64,000 nt of DNA, taken from assembly GCF_012163145.1 (NCBI RefSeq), contig NZ_JAAVTX010000005.1, positions 62,001-126,000 of the forward strand. Direction: 5' to 3'. Origin of the DNA: Falsiroseomonas frigidaquae (GTDB lineage Bacteria > Pseudomonadota > Alphaproteobacteria > Acetobacterales > Acetobacteraceae). The position numbers and the translations under genes are program-made. Below the pieces are notes generated by a model. It did not search any database and had not been told where the DNA came from. It worked only from the letters and a program-made list of their open reading frames with translations. Positions 44,148 to 53,635 of the stretch are shown piece by piece (positions within the stretch are counted from its first letter, which is position 1; every line of letters begins with the position of its first letter).

Positions 44148-45323
44148 TTACGAGGCCAGCACCCCGTCCCGCGCCACCACGCGGCCATGGCTCAGCACCA
44201 GGCGCCGCGGTGGGGTGGCGACCACGGCTTCCGCCACCGTCTCCGCCTCCACCAGCACCAGATCGGCCCGCGCGCCCACCGCCAGGCCGTAGGCGGCGAA
44301 GCCACAGCCTTCCGCCGCCCAGTCGGTGACGGTGGCCAGGGCCCAGGCGATCTCGTCGTCGCGGCGGAACTCGTTCTTCAACCCGACCAGCATGGCCCGC
44401 TGCAGCATGTCCGGCATGTTGTAGGGGGTCCAGGTATCGCGGATGCCGTCATTCCCCGCGAAGATCCGCCCGCCGGCCGCCCGCATGGCGCGCACGGAGG
44501 GCACGGCGCGGGAGGGTGGCGCGGTGGTGGCCACGGCAATGCCGGCCTCCGCCAGCGCCGCATAGAGGGCGGGCGCGCGGGCCACGTCGCCCAGGCAGAA
44601 GGCGTGGCTCAGCACCACCTGCCCCTGCATGCCCAGCGCCAGCGTCCGCTCGATCGTCAGCTCCAGCGCGAAGGCGCCGAGTTCCCCCGGTTCATGCAGG
44701 TGGATATCCAGCGGCTTGCCATGCTTCTCGGACAGGCCAAACACCGCATCCAGATGCCCCTTCGGATCGCGGTCGATGCCGGAGGGATCGAGGCCGCCCA
44801 CGATATCCGCCCCGTTCCGCAGCGCCTGGTCCAGCAACTCCAGCGTGCCCGGCCGCACCAGCAGGCCGGATTGCGGAAAGGCCACCACCTGGATGTCCAT
44901 GGTGCCGCGCAGGGCCTCGCGCAGCGCCACCAGCGCATCGCTATGCGCCGTGCCGATCTCCGTATCCACATCGGCGAAGCTGCGGATGCGGGTGGTGCCG
45001 CGCGCCAGGAATTCGCGCGCGAGCCGGGCGGATTGCGTCGCCGGGTCGAAGCCGCCGCGGCGCGTGGCGCGTTCCGTATCGATGCGGTCGATCAGCCGCG
45101 GGCCGACCTCGTTCACCCACCAGCCCATGCCCCAGCGGGATTTGTCGAGATGGGTATGCCCCTCGACGAAGGCCGGCAGGGCCAGCATCCCCTGCCCGTC
45201 CAGCAGCGTGGCGCCCTCGGGCGCCGGCAGCCCGGCGCCGATCGCGGTGATGACCTCGCCCTCGATCAGCAGATCGGCGGCCGTGCCCCCCATCGGGCGG
45301 CAGTTGCGGAGCAGCGTGGTCAT
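44148..45323 (-). CDS. Amidohydrolase, cytosine-deaminase-like
   Basis: A 391-residue TIM-barrel amidohydrolase. Metal ligands appear in FVEGHTHLDKSRWG, LDIHLHEPGEL, QVVLSHAFCLG and IFAGNDGIRDTWTPYN, the set and spacing of the cytosine deaminase/CodA-like group, including the conserved Lys after the first HxH. Probable hydrolytic deamination of a ring compound; the substrate is not fixed. Its ATG overlaps the stop of the threonine-dehydratase-like gene (ATGA), so the two are translated together. Confidence 0.87.
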   Translation of the reverse strand: MTTLLRNCRPMGGTAADLLIEGEVITAIGAGLPAPEGATLLDGQGMLALPAFVEGHTHLDKSRWGMGWWVNEVGPRLIDRIDTERATRRGGFDPATQSARLAREFLARGTTRIRSFADVDTEIGTAHSDALVALREALRGTMDIQVVAFPQSGLLVRPGTLELLDQALRNGADIVGGLDPSGIDRDPKGHLDAVFGLSEKHGKPLDIHLHEPGELGAFALELTIERTLALGMQGQVVLSHAFCLGDVARAPALYAALAEAGIAVATTAPPSRAVPSVRAMRAAGGRIFAGNDGIRDTWTPYNMPDMLQRAMLVGLKNEFRRDDEIAWALATVTDWAAEGCGFAAYGLAVGARADLVLVEAETVAEAVVATPPRRLVLSHGRVVARDGVLAS

Positions 45324-46276
45324 GCGGCCAGCACCCAATCGCGAAACAGATCCAGGTCGATATTGCCGCCGCAGAGGATGGTGGCCACGCGCTTGCCGGC
45401 CATCCGGTCCTTCTCCTGCAGCAGCGCGGCCAGCGGCGCGGCGCCGGCGCCCTCCGCCAGGTTGTGCGTATCCTGCCAATAGGCGCGGATGGCGGCGGCG
45501 ACCTCATCATCCGTCACCGTCACGATGCGCGCCGCGCCGCGGGCTATGATGGCCAGCGCGGCGGGGTCCGGCACGCGGGTCGCCATGCCATCGGCGCGCG
45601 TCTCCGCCCGTTCCGTCGTCACCACCCGGCCGGCGGCGAGGCTGCGGGCGTAGGAATCGGCGCCGGTGCTCTGCACGCCGATGATCTCGGTCGGCAGGCC
45701 CAGCAGGTCGCGCGCCATGATGCAGCCGCAGATGCCGGAGCCGAGCCCGATCGGCACATACAGCGCATCCAGCGGTGGGGCGGCGCGGAACAGTTCCAGC
45801 GCATAGGTGGCGACGCCCTTGACCAGGTCCGGCGCGAAGGATGGCGCGAATTCCAGCCCCTGCTCCGCCGCTAGGCGCATGGCGTGTTCCCGCGCCACGT
45901 CGAAATCCACCCCGTATTCCACCAGCCGGGCGCCCTGGGCGCGCATCGCGGCGTTCTTCTCGCGCGAATTGCCCTGCGGCACCACGATCGTCACCGGCAC
46001 GCCGAGCCGCTGCCCGGCATAGGCCAGCGACTGCCCGTGATTGCCCCTTGTCGCGGAGATGATGCCCGGCACCTGGGGCCGTTCCCGCTTCAGCCGGTCC
46101 ATGAACACCAGGCCGCCGCGCACCTTGAAGGCGCCGGTCGGCGTGTGGTTCTCGTGCTTGACCCAGACCTCCGCCCCGCTGCGCGCCGCCAGCAGGGGCC
46201 AGGCGAATTGCGGCGTCGGCGGGAATACCTCATGGACCAGCCTCGCGGCCGCCTCGAGCGCAGGCAGGTCGAACAC
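45320..46276 (-). CDS. Threonine/serine dehydratase-like PLP enzyme
   Basis: A 318-residue fold-type II PLP enzyme. The Schiff-base Lys is in HTPTGAFKVRGGLVFMD, the phosphate-binding loop is IGLGSGICGCIMA (Gly/Ser-rich), and ISATRGNHGQSLAYAGQRLG is the conserved N-x-G-x-S/N-H-x-Q block. It could deaminate threonine or serine or act on hydroxyaspartate. GTG at 46276 is chosen because a near-perfect AAGGAGGA lies six bases upstream, inside the longer ATG-initiated frame. The downstream amidohydrolase overlaps it. Confidence 0.87.
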   Translation of the reverse strand: MFDLPALEAAARLVHEVFPPTPQFAWPLLAARSGAEVWVKHENHTPTGAFKVRGGLVFMDRLKRERPQVPGIISATRGNHGQSLAYAGQRLGVPVTIVVPQGNSREKNAAMRAQGARLVEYGVDFDVAREHAMRLAAEQGLEFAPSFAPDLVKGVATYALELFRAAPPLDALYVPIGLGSGICGCIMARDLLGLPTEIIGVQSTGADSYARSLAAGRVVTTERAETRADGMATRVPDPAALAIIARGAARIVTVTDDEVAAAIRAYWQDTHNLAEGAGAAPLAALLQEKDRMAGKRVATILCGGNIDLDLFRDWVLAA

Positions 46277-46354
46277 GCAATGTCCTCCTTTTGGAAACAT
46301 CGGCCGGCGGCCTGCGTTCCTTGTGCTGACAGCAGCATAAGGGAGCATGGCGCG

Positions 46355-46876
46355 ATGGCCATCAAGGTGGACAGCAGCCAGTGGACGGGCGAATCAGGCG
46401 ACACGCGGACCACGCCGGTGGTCTGGGGCGAGTTCGCGGACGAAACCACGCGCGATGCCGCCATTGCGCGGCTGCGGAGCGAGGGCACGCAGCGCAATGG
46501 CGGGACGACCGATCCCGACCGGCCGGTGGACCAGCCGGATGAGCATCCGGAGGAAGCCGATCTCCGCAACCGTCGCCAGCTCGGCGTCGGCGTTGCCATG
46601 GCCGCAAGCGCCATGGGCGCGGCGGGGCTGGTGGTGGCCAGCGGCGGCGCATTGCTGCCGGCGGTTGCCGCCGCGGCAGCGGCTGGGACAGGCGCAGGGG
46701 TTGCAGGTGAGGCCGTGGCCGCAGCGGTCAGCGATACGCCGGAGGAGGCCACCCGACTGCCGCCGAACGACGCGCCACTGATCGGCCTGCGCGCGCCGGA
46801 TGAGGCGACACAGCACGCGGCGGAGACGAAGCTGCGGGAGTTGGGTGCGATCCGGGTGATCGTGGACGCGGACTGA
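46355..46876 (+). CDS. Glycine-zipper-like small protein, unknown function
   Basis: A 173-residue protein: a hydrophilic N-terminus with WGEFADETTRDAAIARLRSEG, a Pro/Asp-rich linker, then a Gly/Ala-rich hydrophobic stretch (VAMAASAMGAAGLVVASGGA, followed by an Ala run and GTGAGVAGEAV) suited to membrane or self-association, and a C-terminal DEATQHAAETKLRELGA resembling the opening helix. The two similar ends (AxxxLRxxGA) look like a duplicated ferredoxin-like half found in general stress proteins. GGGAG precedes the ATG. Confidence 0.7.
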   Translation: MAIKVDSSQWTGESGDTRTTPVVWGEFADETTRDAAIARLRSEGTQRNGGTTDPDRPVDQPDEHPEEADLRNRRQLGVGVAMAASAMGAAGLVVASGGALLPAVAAAAAAGTGAGVAGEAVAAAVSDTPEEATRLPPNDAPLIGLRAPDEATQHAAETKLRELGAIRVIVDAD

Positions 46877-46933
46877 GGCGCGCCACGTCGCAAAACCCAG
46901 GCGGTGATCCCGGTTCGGATACAGCCGGCGCCA

Positions 46934-46962
46934 GAAAAAAAGAAGGGCGGGATGTCCCGCCC
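46934..46962 (-). terminator. Intrinsic terminator of cspA
   Basis: An 8-bp stem (GGGCGGGA / TCCCGCCC) with a 2-base centre is followed, reading on the minus strand, by a T-rich run (the plus strand shows A8 at 46934-46941). It lies 95 bases beyond the cspA stop. Confidence 0.85.
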
Positions 46963-47056
46963 GACAGGCAGACCCTGGGCATGTCTCCGCCCCGGGAAAC
47001 GTTTCAGGCGGATCCGACCGCCCGCACCGGCGGCGCCACGTGCCGCCGGTCAGCGC

Positions 47057-47260
47057 CTACAGAGGGCGCAGATTGATGGCTGCGGCCTTGCCGCGTTCCA
47101 TCGCAACTTCGTAGGAAACCTTCTGGCCTTCATTCAGGCCCTGCAGGCCCGCCTTCTGCACGGCGGTGATGTGCACGAACACATCCTTGCCGCCATCCTG
47201 CGGAACGATGAAGCCGAAGCCCTTCGTTGCATTGAACCACTTCACGGTGCCAGTCGCCAT
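47057..47260 (-). CDS. cspA: Cold shock protein (CspA family)
   Basis: A 67-residue single cold-shock domain. RNP1 is [12 protein letters not shown] and RNP2 is VFVHITAVQ, after the invariant [12 protein letters not shown] opening. It binds single-stranded nucleic acid and acts as an RNA chaperone. GGAAGGAGC lies upstream of the ATG, and an intrinsic terminator follows. Several CspA paralogues are usual in alphaproteobacteria, so cold induction is not certain for this copy. Confidence 0.95.
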   Translation of the reverse strand: MATGTVKWFNATKGFGFIVPQDGGKDVFVHITAVQKAGLQGLNEGQKVSYEVAMERGKAAAINLRPL

Positions 47261-47570
47261 GCGAACCGGGCTCCTTCCAGACTAGCTCGCCCGTGCGCCG
47301 ATCGCCCGGGCGGGGCGCCATGCGGCGGCGGAACCTGTGGAGCGGCCCCGGGGTATGGTCCGGAAGGCACGTGAGGCGAGCCGATACGCGATGACCCGGC
47401 CAGCATGCTGGCTCGTGTAACAGCGAGTCAAACCTGGCAGGCGCTGGTCACGGCGTTGTCAGAATTGTGTCTGCATTACGAAAAAAAAGAGGCGGACCCT
47501 GCGGTCCGCCTCCCTTCCTCGGCAAATTCCTGCTCGCATTGGCGGCCGGTTGCCCGGCCGCCGAGTGCGA
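47261..47570. other. Intergenic region between cspA and groL
   Basis: About 310 bases without a gene. It holds the upstream leader of cspA (47,261-47,470, probably including its promoter, which I cannot pin down) and the groL terminator at 47,481-47,512. I see no small open frame with a convincing ribosome site. Confidence 0.7.
47481..47512 (-). terminator. Intrinsic terminator of groESL
   Basis: A 10-bp stem (GAGGCGGACC / GGTCCGCCTC) with a 4-base loop, followed on the minus strand by eight T. It lies 59 bases past the groL stop codon. Confidence 0.92.
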
Positions 47571-49229
<1,659 letters not shown>

Positions 49230-49322
49230 CTATGTCCGTTGTGGAAACCAGGCGAGGCCTGGCCGATCACCAGCGATGCGGGCTGGGCGCAGGATTTCCC
49301 GCGCCACCGCCCGCAGCCGGGA

Positions 49323-49634
49323 TCAGGCCGCCTTCGCCACGGCCGGGGTGTCGAGGATGCCCATGATGTCGGACTCCTTCATGATGAGGAGCTCCTCGCC
49401 ATCGAGCTTCACTTCGGTGCCCGACCACTTGCCGAACAGGATGCGGTCGCCGGCCTTCACGTCGAGCGCGCGGAGCTCGCCCTTGTCGTTCAGGGTGCCG
49501 GAGCCGACGGCGATCACTTCGCCTTCCTGCGGCTTTTCCTTGGCGGTGTCGGGGATGATGATGCCGCCCTTGCTCTTCTCTTCGGCCGTGACGCGGCGGA
49601 CGAGAACGCGGTCATGCAGTGGACGAAAGCCCAT
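49323..49634 (-). CDS. groS: Co-chaperonin GroES (Hsp10)
   Basis: A 103-residue Gro[42 protein letters not shown] (mobile loop and start of the barrel), [21 protein letters not shown] and [15 protein letters not shown] are all canonical. It caps the GroEL ring. AGGAG lies five bases before ATG at 49634. The open frame runs further upstream through the regulatory region, but that is not coding. Confidence 0.97.
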   Translation of the reverse strand: MGFRPLHDRVLVRRVTAEEKSKGGIIIPDTAKEKPQEGEVIAVGSGTLNDKGELRALDVKAGDRILFGKWSGTEVKLDGEELLIMKESDIMGILDTPAVAKAA

Positions 49635-49714
49635 GGACTTCTCCTGTCGCTTCCAGTGATTGGCAAGCTCTTCCGGAGATAACAGCGGCCAGAGGGCCCG
49701 CTCCTTGGCGCCCG

Positions 49715-49741
49715 CTAGCACTCCCCCCAGAGGAGTGCCAG
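49715..49741. promoter_or_regulatory. CIRCE operator, promoter-proximal copy
   Basis: CTAGCACTC, nine bases, then GAGTGCCAG: an inverted repeat with the CIRCE spacing, two mismatches from the TTAGCACTC/GAGTGCTAA consensus. It covers the expected transcription start just downstream of the -10 element, the place where HrcA would block initiation. Confidence 0.8.
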
Positions 49742-49742
49742 C

Positions 49743-49771
49743 GATGTAGGCCAGCGGCCGCGAAACGTCAA
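49743..49771 (-). promoter_or_regulatory. groESL promoter
   Basis: On the minus strand: CTTGACG with the -35 hexamer TTGACG at 49771-49766, a 17-base spacer and TACATC at 49748-49743. The CTTG opening also suits a heat-shock sigma-32 promoter. It is bracketed by two CIRCE operators. Confidence 0.65.
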
Positions 49772-49777
49772 GGCTTC

Positions 49778-49804
49778 GCAGCACTCTCGGAGTGCGAGTG
49801 CTAA
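49778..49804. promoter_or_regulatory. CIRCE operator, upstream copy
   Basis: GCAGCACTC, nine bases, then GAGTGCTAA: the right half is a perfect CIRCE half-site and the left differs at two outer bases. It lies just upstream of the -35 element, giving HrcA a second binding site. Confidence 0.88.
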
Positions 49805-49931
49805 CACCTTGTTTGTGAAGGTTTTTCTTGCCAGACCTTGACCCCTCCATGCCATGCTTCCCTGCCCCTGGGGCGCGGTTGCCCCAGGGACACGCGCAAT
49901 GGCCCACGGATCAGGGCCGGGAAGGAGCACG

Positions 49932-50216
49932 ATGGAACTCGCTGGCCTCGAACGCTTCGCAAACCCCGCCGCGGTGCCCGACTGGCGCCTGACCACGGCG
50001 GAAATCCTGTACCACATGCCGGACCATCCCGGCCTGCTGCAGACCTTCATCTGGCAGAAGCACGATCTGGCGCCGGGCTTCCCGGCGCTCGCGCAATTCC
50101 TCGCCTTCTGGCAGCGCGAGATCGAGGGGCCGCTGCATTCCGTCCGCGTCGCCTCCGCCGCCCTGATCAAGCCGGCGGAGCTACGCTATGCCGGCGGGCA
50201 GTTCATCCTGCACTGA
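49932..50216 (+). CDS. usg: Usg family protein
   Basis: A 94-residue protein with the Usg pattern: DWRLTTAEILYHMPDHPGLL, TFIWQKHDLAPGFPAL, FLAFWQREIEGPLHSVRVAS and a final ELRYAGGQFILH. Usg proteins are found in alphaproteobacteria, originally upstream of trp genes, and have no known activity. AAGGAG precedes ATG at 49932. It is divergent from groESL and converges on the next gene with a 14-base overlap. Confidence 0.9.
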   Translation: MELAGLERFANPAAVPDWRLTTAEILYHMPDHPGLLQTFIWQKHDLAPGFPALAQFLAFWQREIEGPLHSVRVASAALIKPAELRYAGGQFILH

Positions 50217-50745
50217 GAGGCACAGCGGGATGCAGTTCCGGCAGGGCCGCGGCCAGCTTCGCCTCGAATTCGCTGGCCCGGCCCCTGCCCTGCACCGTGT
50301 TGTAGTGCGCCTTCCAATAGGCGCCCATCGCTGCCACATCGCCCGCCGCCGGCAGCGCCCCCGGCGCGCGGCGAAACCGCAGCCGGGCCATCGCCGCGGC
50401 GTAGACGTGGTTTTCCGCCATCAACGCCGCCTTCGGCTTTCCGTCACCATCGCCGGCGATGGCCAGCACCAGGGCCGACAGTGCCGGACGGAAGGCCAGG
50501 TAGGTCGCCCAGATATCGTCATGCGTCGCTGGCTCCATCTGGAAATAGCCCAGCACCGGGCCGCGCCTGCCATCGCGATGGGCCAATTGCCGCAGGTAGC
50601 GCAGCCCGCTTTCCTGCAGGGCGGTGCCGAGCAGCAGTTGCCGCACGCCGGCCAGCCGCGCCGGCGGGTCGAGCCCCAGTGCCGCCAGCGCCGGGTCGAT
50701 CACCTGCGCGGCGAAGCGCCCCGGCGTCCAGACTGCATCGACCAT
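50203..50745 (-). CDS. Lysozyme/transglycosylase-like protein of phage type
   Basis: A 180-residue soluble protein. LLGTALQESGLRYLRQLAHR has the Glu-Ser pair of lysozyme-fold glycosidases, and GPVLGYFQMEPATHDDIWATYL is the matching glycine-rich substrate loop seen in phage-encoded proteins. No signal peptide is present. It stands alone outside the virion module, 20 kb away. The active site is inferred; an inactive structural relative is possible. Confidence 0.6.
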   Translation of the reverse strand: MVDAVWTPGRFAAQVIDPALAALGLDPPARLAGVRQLLLGTALQESGLRYLRQLAHRDGRRGPVLGYFQMEPATHDDIWATYLAFRPALSALVLAIAGDGDGKPKAALMAENHVYAAAMARLRFRRAPGALPAAGDVAAMGAYWKAHYNTVQGRGRASEFEAKLAAALPELHPAVPLSAG

Positions 50746-50807
50746 GGCGCGCCTCCCTGCGACGGGAGGGCGGCGTAGCAGGTCATAGGAAAATAATCAA
50801 GATCGTT

Positions 50808-51995
50808 TCAGCTTCGCAGCCGCGCCGCGGGGCCAAGCCGCTGTCCCGCATCCATCAACCCGGCGACGATCGCCCGCCGCACCGGCGCCAGCGCCGCCCC
50901 CGCGCCGATCAGCGCCGCGCGCGCCAGGCGGGCCGGGGCGCGGTCATCCGAATACAGCCGCGCCACCGCGTTGGTCGCCAGGAACAGCGGCAGCGTCGCC
51001 CGCCGATGCTGGCTGGCATAGCGGAACAGCCCGGCCACCGCCCCCGGGTCGCCGGCACGGCGGATCTCGCCGGCCAGGATCTCGGCGCCAGACAGGCCGA
51101 AATTGAAGCCATGCGCCGTCACCGGATGCATCCCCACCGCCGCATCCCCGAGCAGGGCAAAGCGCCGCCCGGCGAAGCGATGGGCATAGGCGGCCACCAG
51201 CGGATAGGCATGCCGCGTGCCCGCCAGGGTCATCGCGCCGAGCCGCCGCTGGTAGCGCCGCGTCACCTCCGCCCCGAATTCCTCCGCCGTCATCGCCATC
51301 GCCGCCTCGGCTTCCGCCGGCAGCAGCGTCAGCACGGCGGAGGACATGGCGCCGTTCAGCGGCAGCATGGCGATGGTCTGGCCATGGCCGAACCACTCGG
51401 TCGCGACGCCGCCATGCGGCGCTTCATGCGCCACGCGCGCCACGATCATGGTGCGCCCGAAATCCAGCATCTCCGCACCGATGCCCGCCAGGCGCCGCGC
51501 CGCCGAGAAGCGTGAATCGGCGGCGACCACGACCCGTGCCGTCACCGCCTCGCCGCCCTCCAGCGTCACCGTCGCGCCCTGCGGCGCCAGCGCCAGGCCG
51601 GTGACGGCGCGGCCAGCGACCAGCCGCGCCTCGGTGGTGGCGGCCACCTGGAACAGGGCGCGCCGGATCAGCTGGTTCGGCACCAGCCGCCCAAGCGGTT
51701 CTCCATCCCGCCCGGGCGCGAAGCGCAGCGCCAGCGGGTTCGCGCCGTTCAGCACCTTCGCCTCCCGCAAGGGCGCCGTCTCAGCCATGGGAATATGCGC
51801 CCAGGCCCCAAGATCGCGCAGGATGCCCTGGGAGCGATGGGTCAGCGCAATCTCGCGCCCATCGAAGGCCGGGTCGGCGATCGCCGCTTCCGGCGCGCGT
51901 TCCAGCAAGGTGATCCGCAGCCCGCTGCCCGCGAGCCCGCATGCCAGGGCAAGCCCCGCGGGGCCGGCTCCGATGATGGCGACATCCGTGTCCAT
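50808..51995 (-). CDS. UbiH/Coq6-family FAD-dependent ubiquinone hydroxylase
   Basis: A 395-residue flavin monooxygenase. The FAD motif DVAIIGAGPAGLALACGLA opens the protein, VVVAADSRFSAARRLAGI is the DG-type motif region, and FALLGDAAVGMHPVTAHGFN followed by FGLSGAEILAGEI is the C-terminal FAD motif (GD...HP...G.N). The HPVTAHGFN wording resembles the UbiM branch. It would hydroxylate a ubiquinone precursor ring with oxygen and NADPH. Start MDTDVAIIG chosen directly before the FAD motif. Confidence 0.88.
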   Translation of the reverse strand: MDTDVAIIGAGPAGLALACGLAGSGLRITLLERAPEAAIADPAFDGREIALTHRSQGILRDLGAWAHIPMAETAPLREAKVLNGANPLALRFAPGRDGEPLGRLVPNQLIRRALFQVAATTEARLVAGRAVTGLALAPQGATVTLEGGEAVTARVVVAADSRFSAARRLAGIGAEMLDFGRTMIVARVAHEAPHGGVATEWFGHGQTIAMLPLNGAMSSAVLTLLPAEAEAAMAMTAEEFGAEVTRRYQRRLGAMTLAGTRHAYPLVAAYAHRFAGRRFALLGDAAVGMHPVTAHGFNFGLSGAEILAGEIRRAGDPGAVAGLFRYASQHRRATLPLFLATNAVARLYSDDRAPARLARAALIGAGAALAPVRRAIVAGLMDAGQRLGPAARLRS

Positions 51996-52051
51996 GGCCA
52001 CTCCTTCTCCCGGACCATCTCGGGCGTCCATGATCCCGCGCAAGCCGCGCG

Positions 52052-52729
52052 TCAGTTTTCGCTCTGCAGCGCCTGCCCGGCCCGGTGCCGCCGCAGCAGC
52101 ACGAGGCCGATCGCCGCCGAGACGACGAAAAGCCCGACGCCGAGGGCCAGTTGCCAAGCCCCCTCCACCCGGATGCCCTTGCCGAGCAGCGCGAAGATCA
52201 CCGTCTGCGGCAGATAGCCGATGGCGGAGGCCGCCAGGAACGGCCCGGCGGCCAGCCCCGCCATGCCCCCCAACAGGTTCAGCGCCAGGTTGTTCCCCAC
52301 CGGCAGCAGCCGCAGCGCCAGCGTCGCCTCGAAGGGGCTCTGGCGCAGCGCGTCGCGCAGCGGCCGCAGCCGGTGGCCGAAGCGCCCCTGCATCCGGCGT
52401 TCCGCCCAGCCGCGCCCGAGCAGCCGCGCCCAGGCATAGGATGCGGCGCAGCCCAGCATCTGCGCCGCCAGCCCCAGCCCGGTGCCGAGCAGGGTGCCGA
52501 AGCCATAGCCGCCGAGGAAGGCGATGCTCTGCCGCGGCACGCCGGCCGCGGTCAGCGCGGCGCCGACCAGCACGAAGACCAGCTCGCCCCACAAACCTTC
52601 GTTGCGCAGTTCGCGATCGACCCAGCCGGTGCCGGGCACGCCGCCCATCTGCCGCAGCAGCGCCCCGGCCGCCACCAGCCCGGCCGCCAGCAGCAGCAGC
52701 TTCCCCAGCGATCGCCAGCGCTCGGGCAT
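52052..52729 (-). CDS. VTT/TVP38-family (DedA-like) membrane protein
   Basis: A 225-residue protein with five or six membrane segments. VGAALTAAGVPRQSIAFLGG, YGFGTLLGTGLGLAAQMLGC and LALRLLPVGNNLALNLLGGM with LPQTVIFALLG match the VTT domain, including the re-entrant Gly-rich stretch and the Arg of the second motif. The family includes lipid scramblases and flippases. Its ATG shares one base with the stop of the glycosyltransferase gene (TGATG), and the two probably act together on a polyprenyl- or phospholipid-linked sugar. Confidence 0.85.
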   Translation of the reverse strand: MPERWRSLGKLLLLAAGLVAAGALLRQMGGVPGTGWVDRELRNEGLWGELVFVLVGAALTAAGVPRQSIAFLGGYGFGTLLGTGLGLAAQMLGCAASYAWARLLGRGWAERRMQGRFGHRLRPLRDALRQSPFEATLALRLLPVGNNLALNLLGGMAGLAAGPFLAASAIGYLPQTVIFALLGKGIRVEGAWQLALGVGLFVVSAAIGLVLLRRHRAGQALQSEN

Positions 52730-53517
52730 CAGCCTGCGGGCGGGGTCGGAACCCGCTCGGCGACCGGCCGCTTCCAGCGCCGCTGCAGCCAGATCACGCC
52801 CAGCATGTCCGACAGGCTGACCACCAGCCGGTCGAGCGTGCCGTAGTTGGACTGGCCGCGCAGCCGTGGCCGGTGGTTCACCGGCTCGCTCACCACCCGC
52901 CCACCGGCCCGCAGCACCAGGGCCGGCAGATAGCGGTGCATGTGATCGAAGCGCGGCAGGTCGAGAAACAGGGCGCGCGGAAACACCTTCAGCCCGCAGC
53001 CGGTATCCGGAGTCGCATCGCCCAGCAGCCGGGCGCGGATCGCATTCGCCATCCGGCTGGTCACCCGCTTCACGCCGCTGTCCTTCCGCCGCGTGCGGTG
53101 CCCGGCCACCAGCAGGTCGCCGCTGCCCTCCGCCTGCGCGCGGCGCCACAAGGCGGGGATGTCCGCCGGGTCGTTCTGGCCATCGCCGTCCAGTGTCGCG
53201 ATCCAGGGCGCCCGCGCCGCCAGCACGCCGCTGACCACGCCGGCCGATTGCCCGCAGGACACGGCATGGCGCAGCACCACCACGGGATGCCGTGACGCGG
53301 CCTGCAGCAGCTGGTCGCGGGTATCGTCGGTGGATCCGTCATCGACGCAGACCACCTCATAGGGGTGGCCTTCCAGCGCCTGCGCGATCTCCTCGATCAG
53401 CGGCAGCACGTTGGGGCCCTCGTTCCGCATGGGAATGACGACGGAAATCGCCGGGAGCGGGGAAGCCGGGTCGGCGGTGATCGGCCGGTCCGGCCTCGGG
53501 GACAGGTCGGGGGCCAT
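52729..53517 (-). CDS. Family 2 glycosyltransferase (polyprenyl-phosphate type)
   Basis: A 262-residue GT-A enzyme without membrane helices. ISVVIPMRNEGPNVLPLIEE, EVVCVDDGSTDDTRDQL, ATLDGDGQNDPADIPAL (the DxD-like site) and GLKVFPRALFLDLPRFD with HRYLPALVLRAGG are characteristic of dolichyl/undecaprenyl-phosphate sugar transferases such as GtrB/ArnC types. The coupled VTT membrane protein fits a lipid-linked sugar pathway. ATG at 53517 is the start nearest the conserved beginning. Confidence 0.88.
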   Translation of the reverse strand: MAPDLSPRPDRPITADPASPLPAISVVIPMRNEGPNVLPLIEEIAQALEGHPYEVVCVDDGSTDDTRDQLLQAASRHPVVVLRHAVSCGQSAGVVSGVLAARAPWIATLDGDGQNDPADIPALWRRAQAEGSGDLLVAGHRTRRKDSGVKRVTSRMANAIRARLLGDATPDTGCGLKVFPRALFLDLPRFDHMHRYLPALVLRAGGRVVSEPVNHRPRLRGQSNYGTLDRLVVSLSDMLGVIWLQRRWKRPVAERVPTPPAG

Positions 53518-53622
53518 GGGCGGGCGGGGTAGCAGGGGGCGCCGCGGGCGGCAAGCCGGGGCCGCACGCACGTATTCTGCACCTCGTGTGCTGCTCGTGT
53601 GCTGCACCTTGGCGCGGTGCCT

Positions 53623-53628
53623 TATATA
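53623..53628 (+). promoter_or_regulatory. -10 element implying a leaderless ctaA transcript
   Basis: TATATA at 53623-53628 is the only strong -10-like sequence before ctaA, and the ATG is at 53636. A start of transcription about seven bases downstream would fall at or one base before the ATG. No ribosome site precedes the ATG, and the -35 region is weak. Confidence 0.4.
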
Positions 53629-53635
53629 AAGCGAC

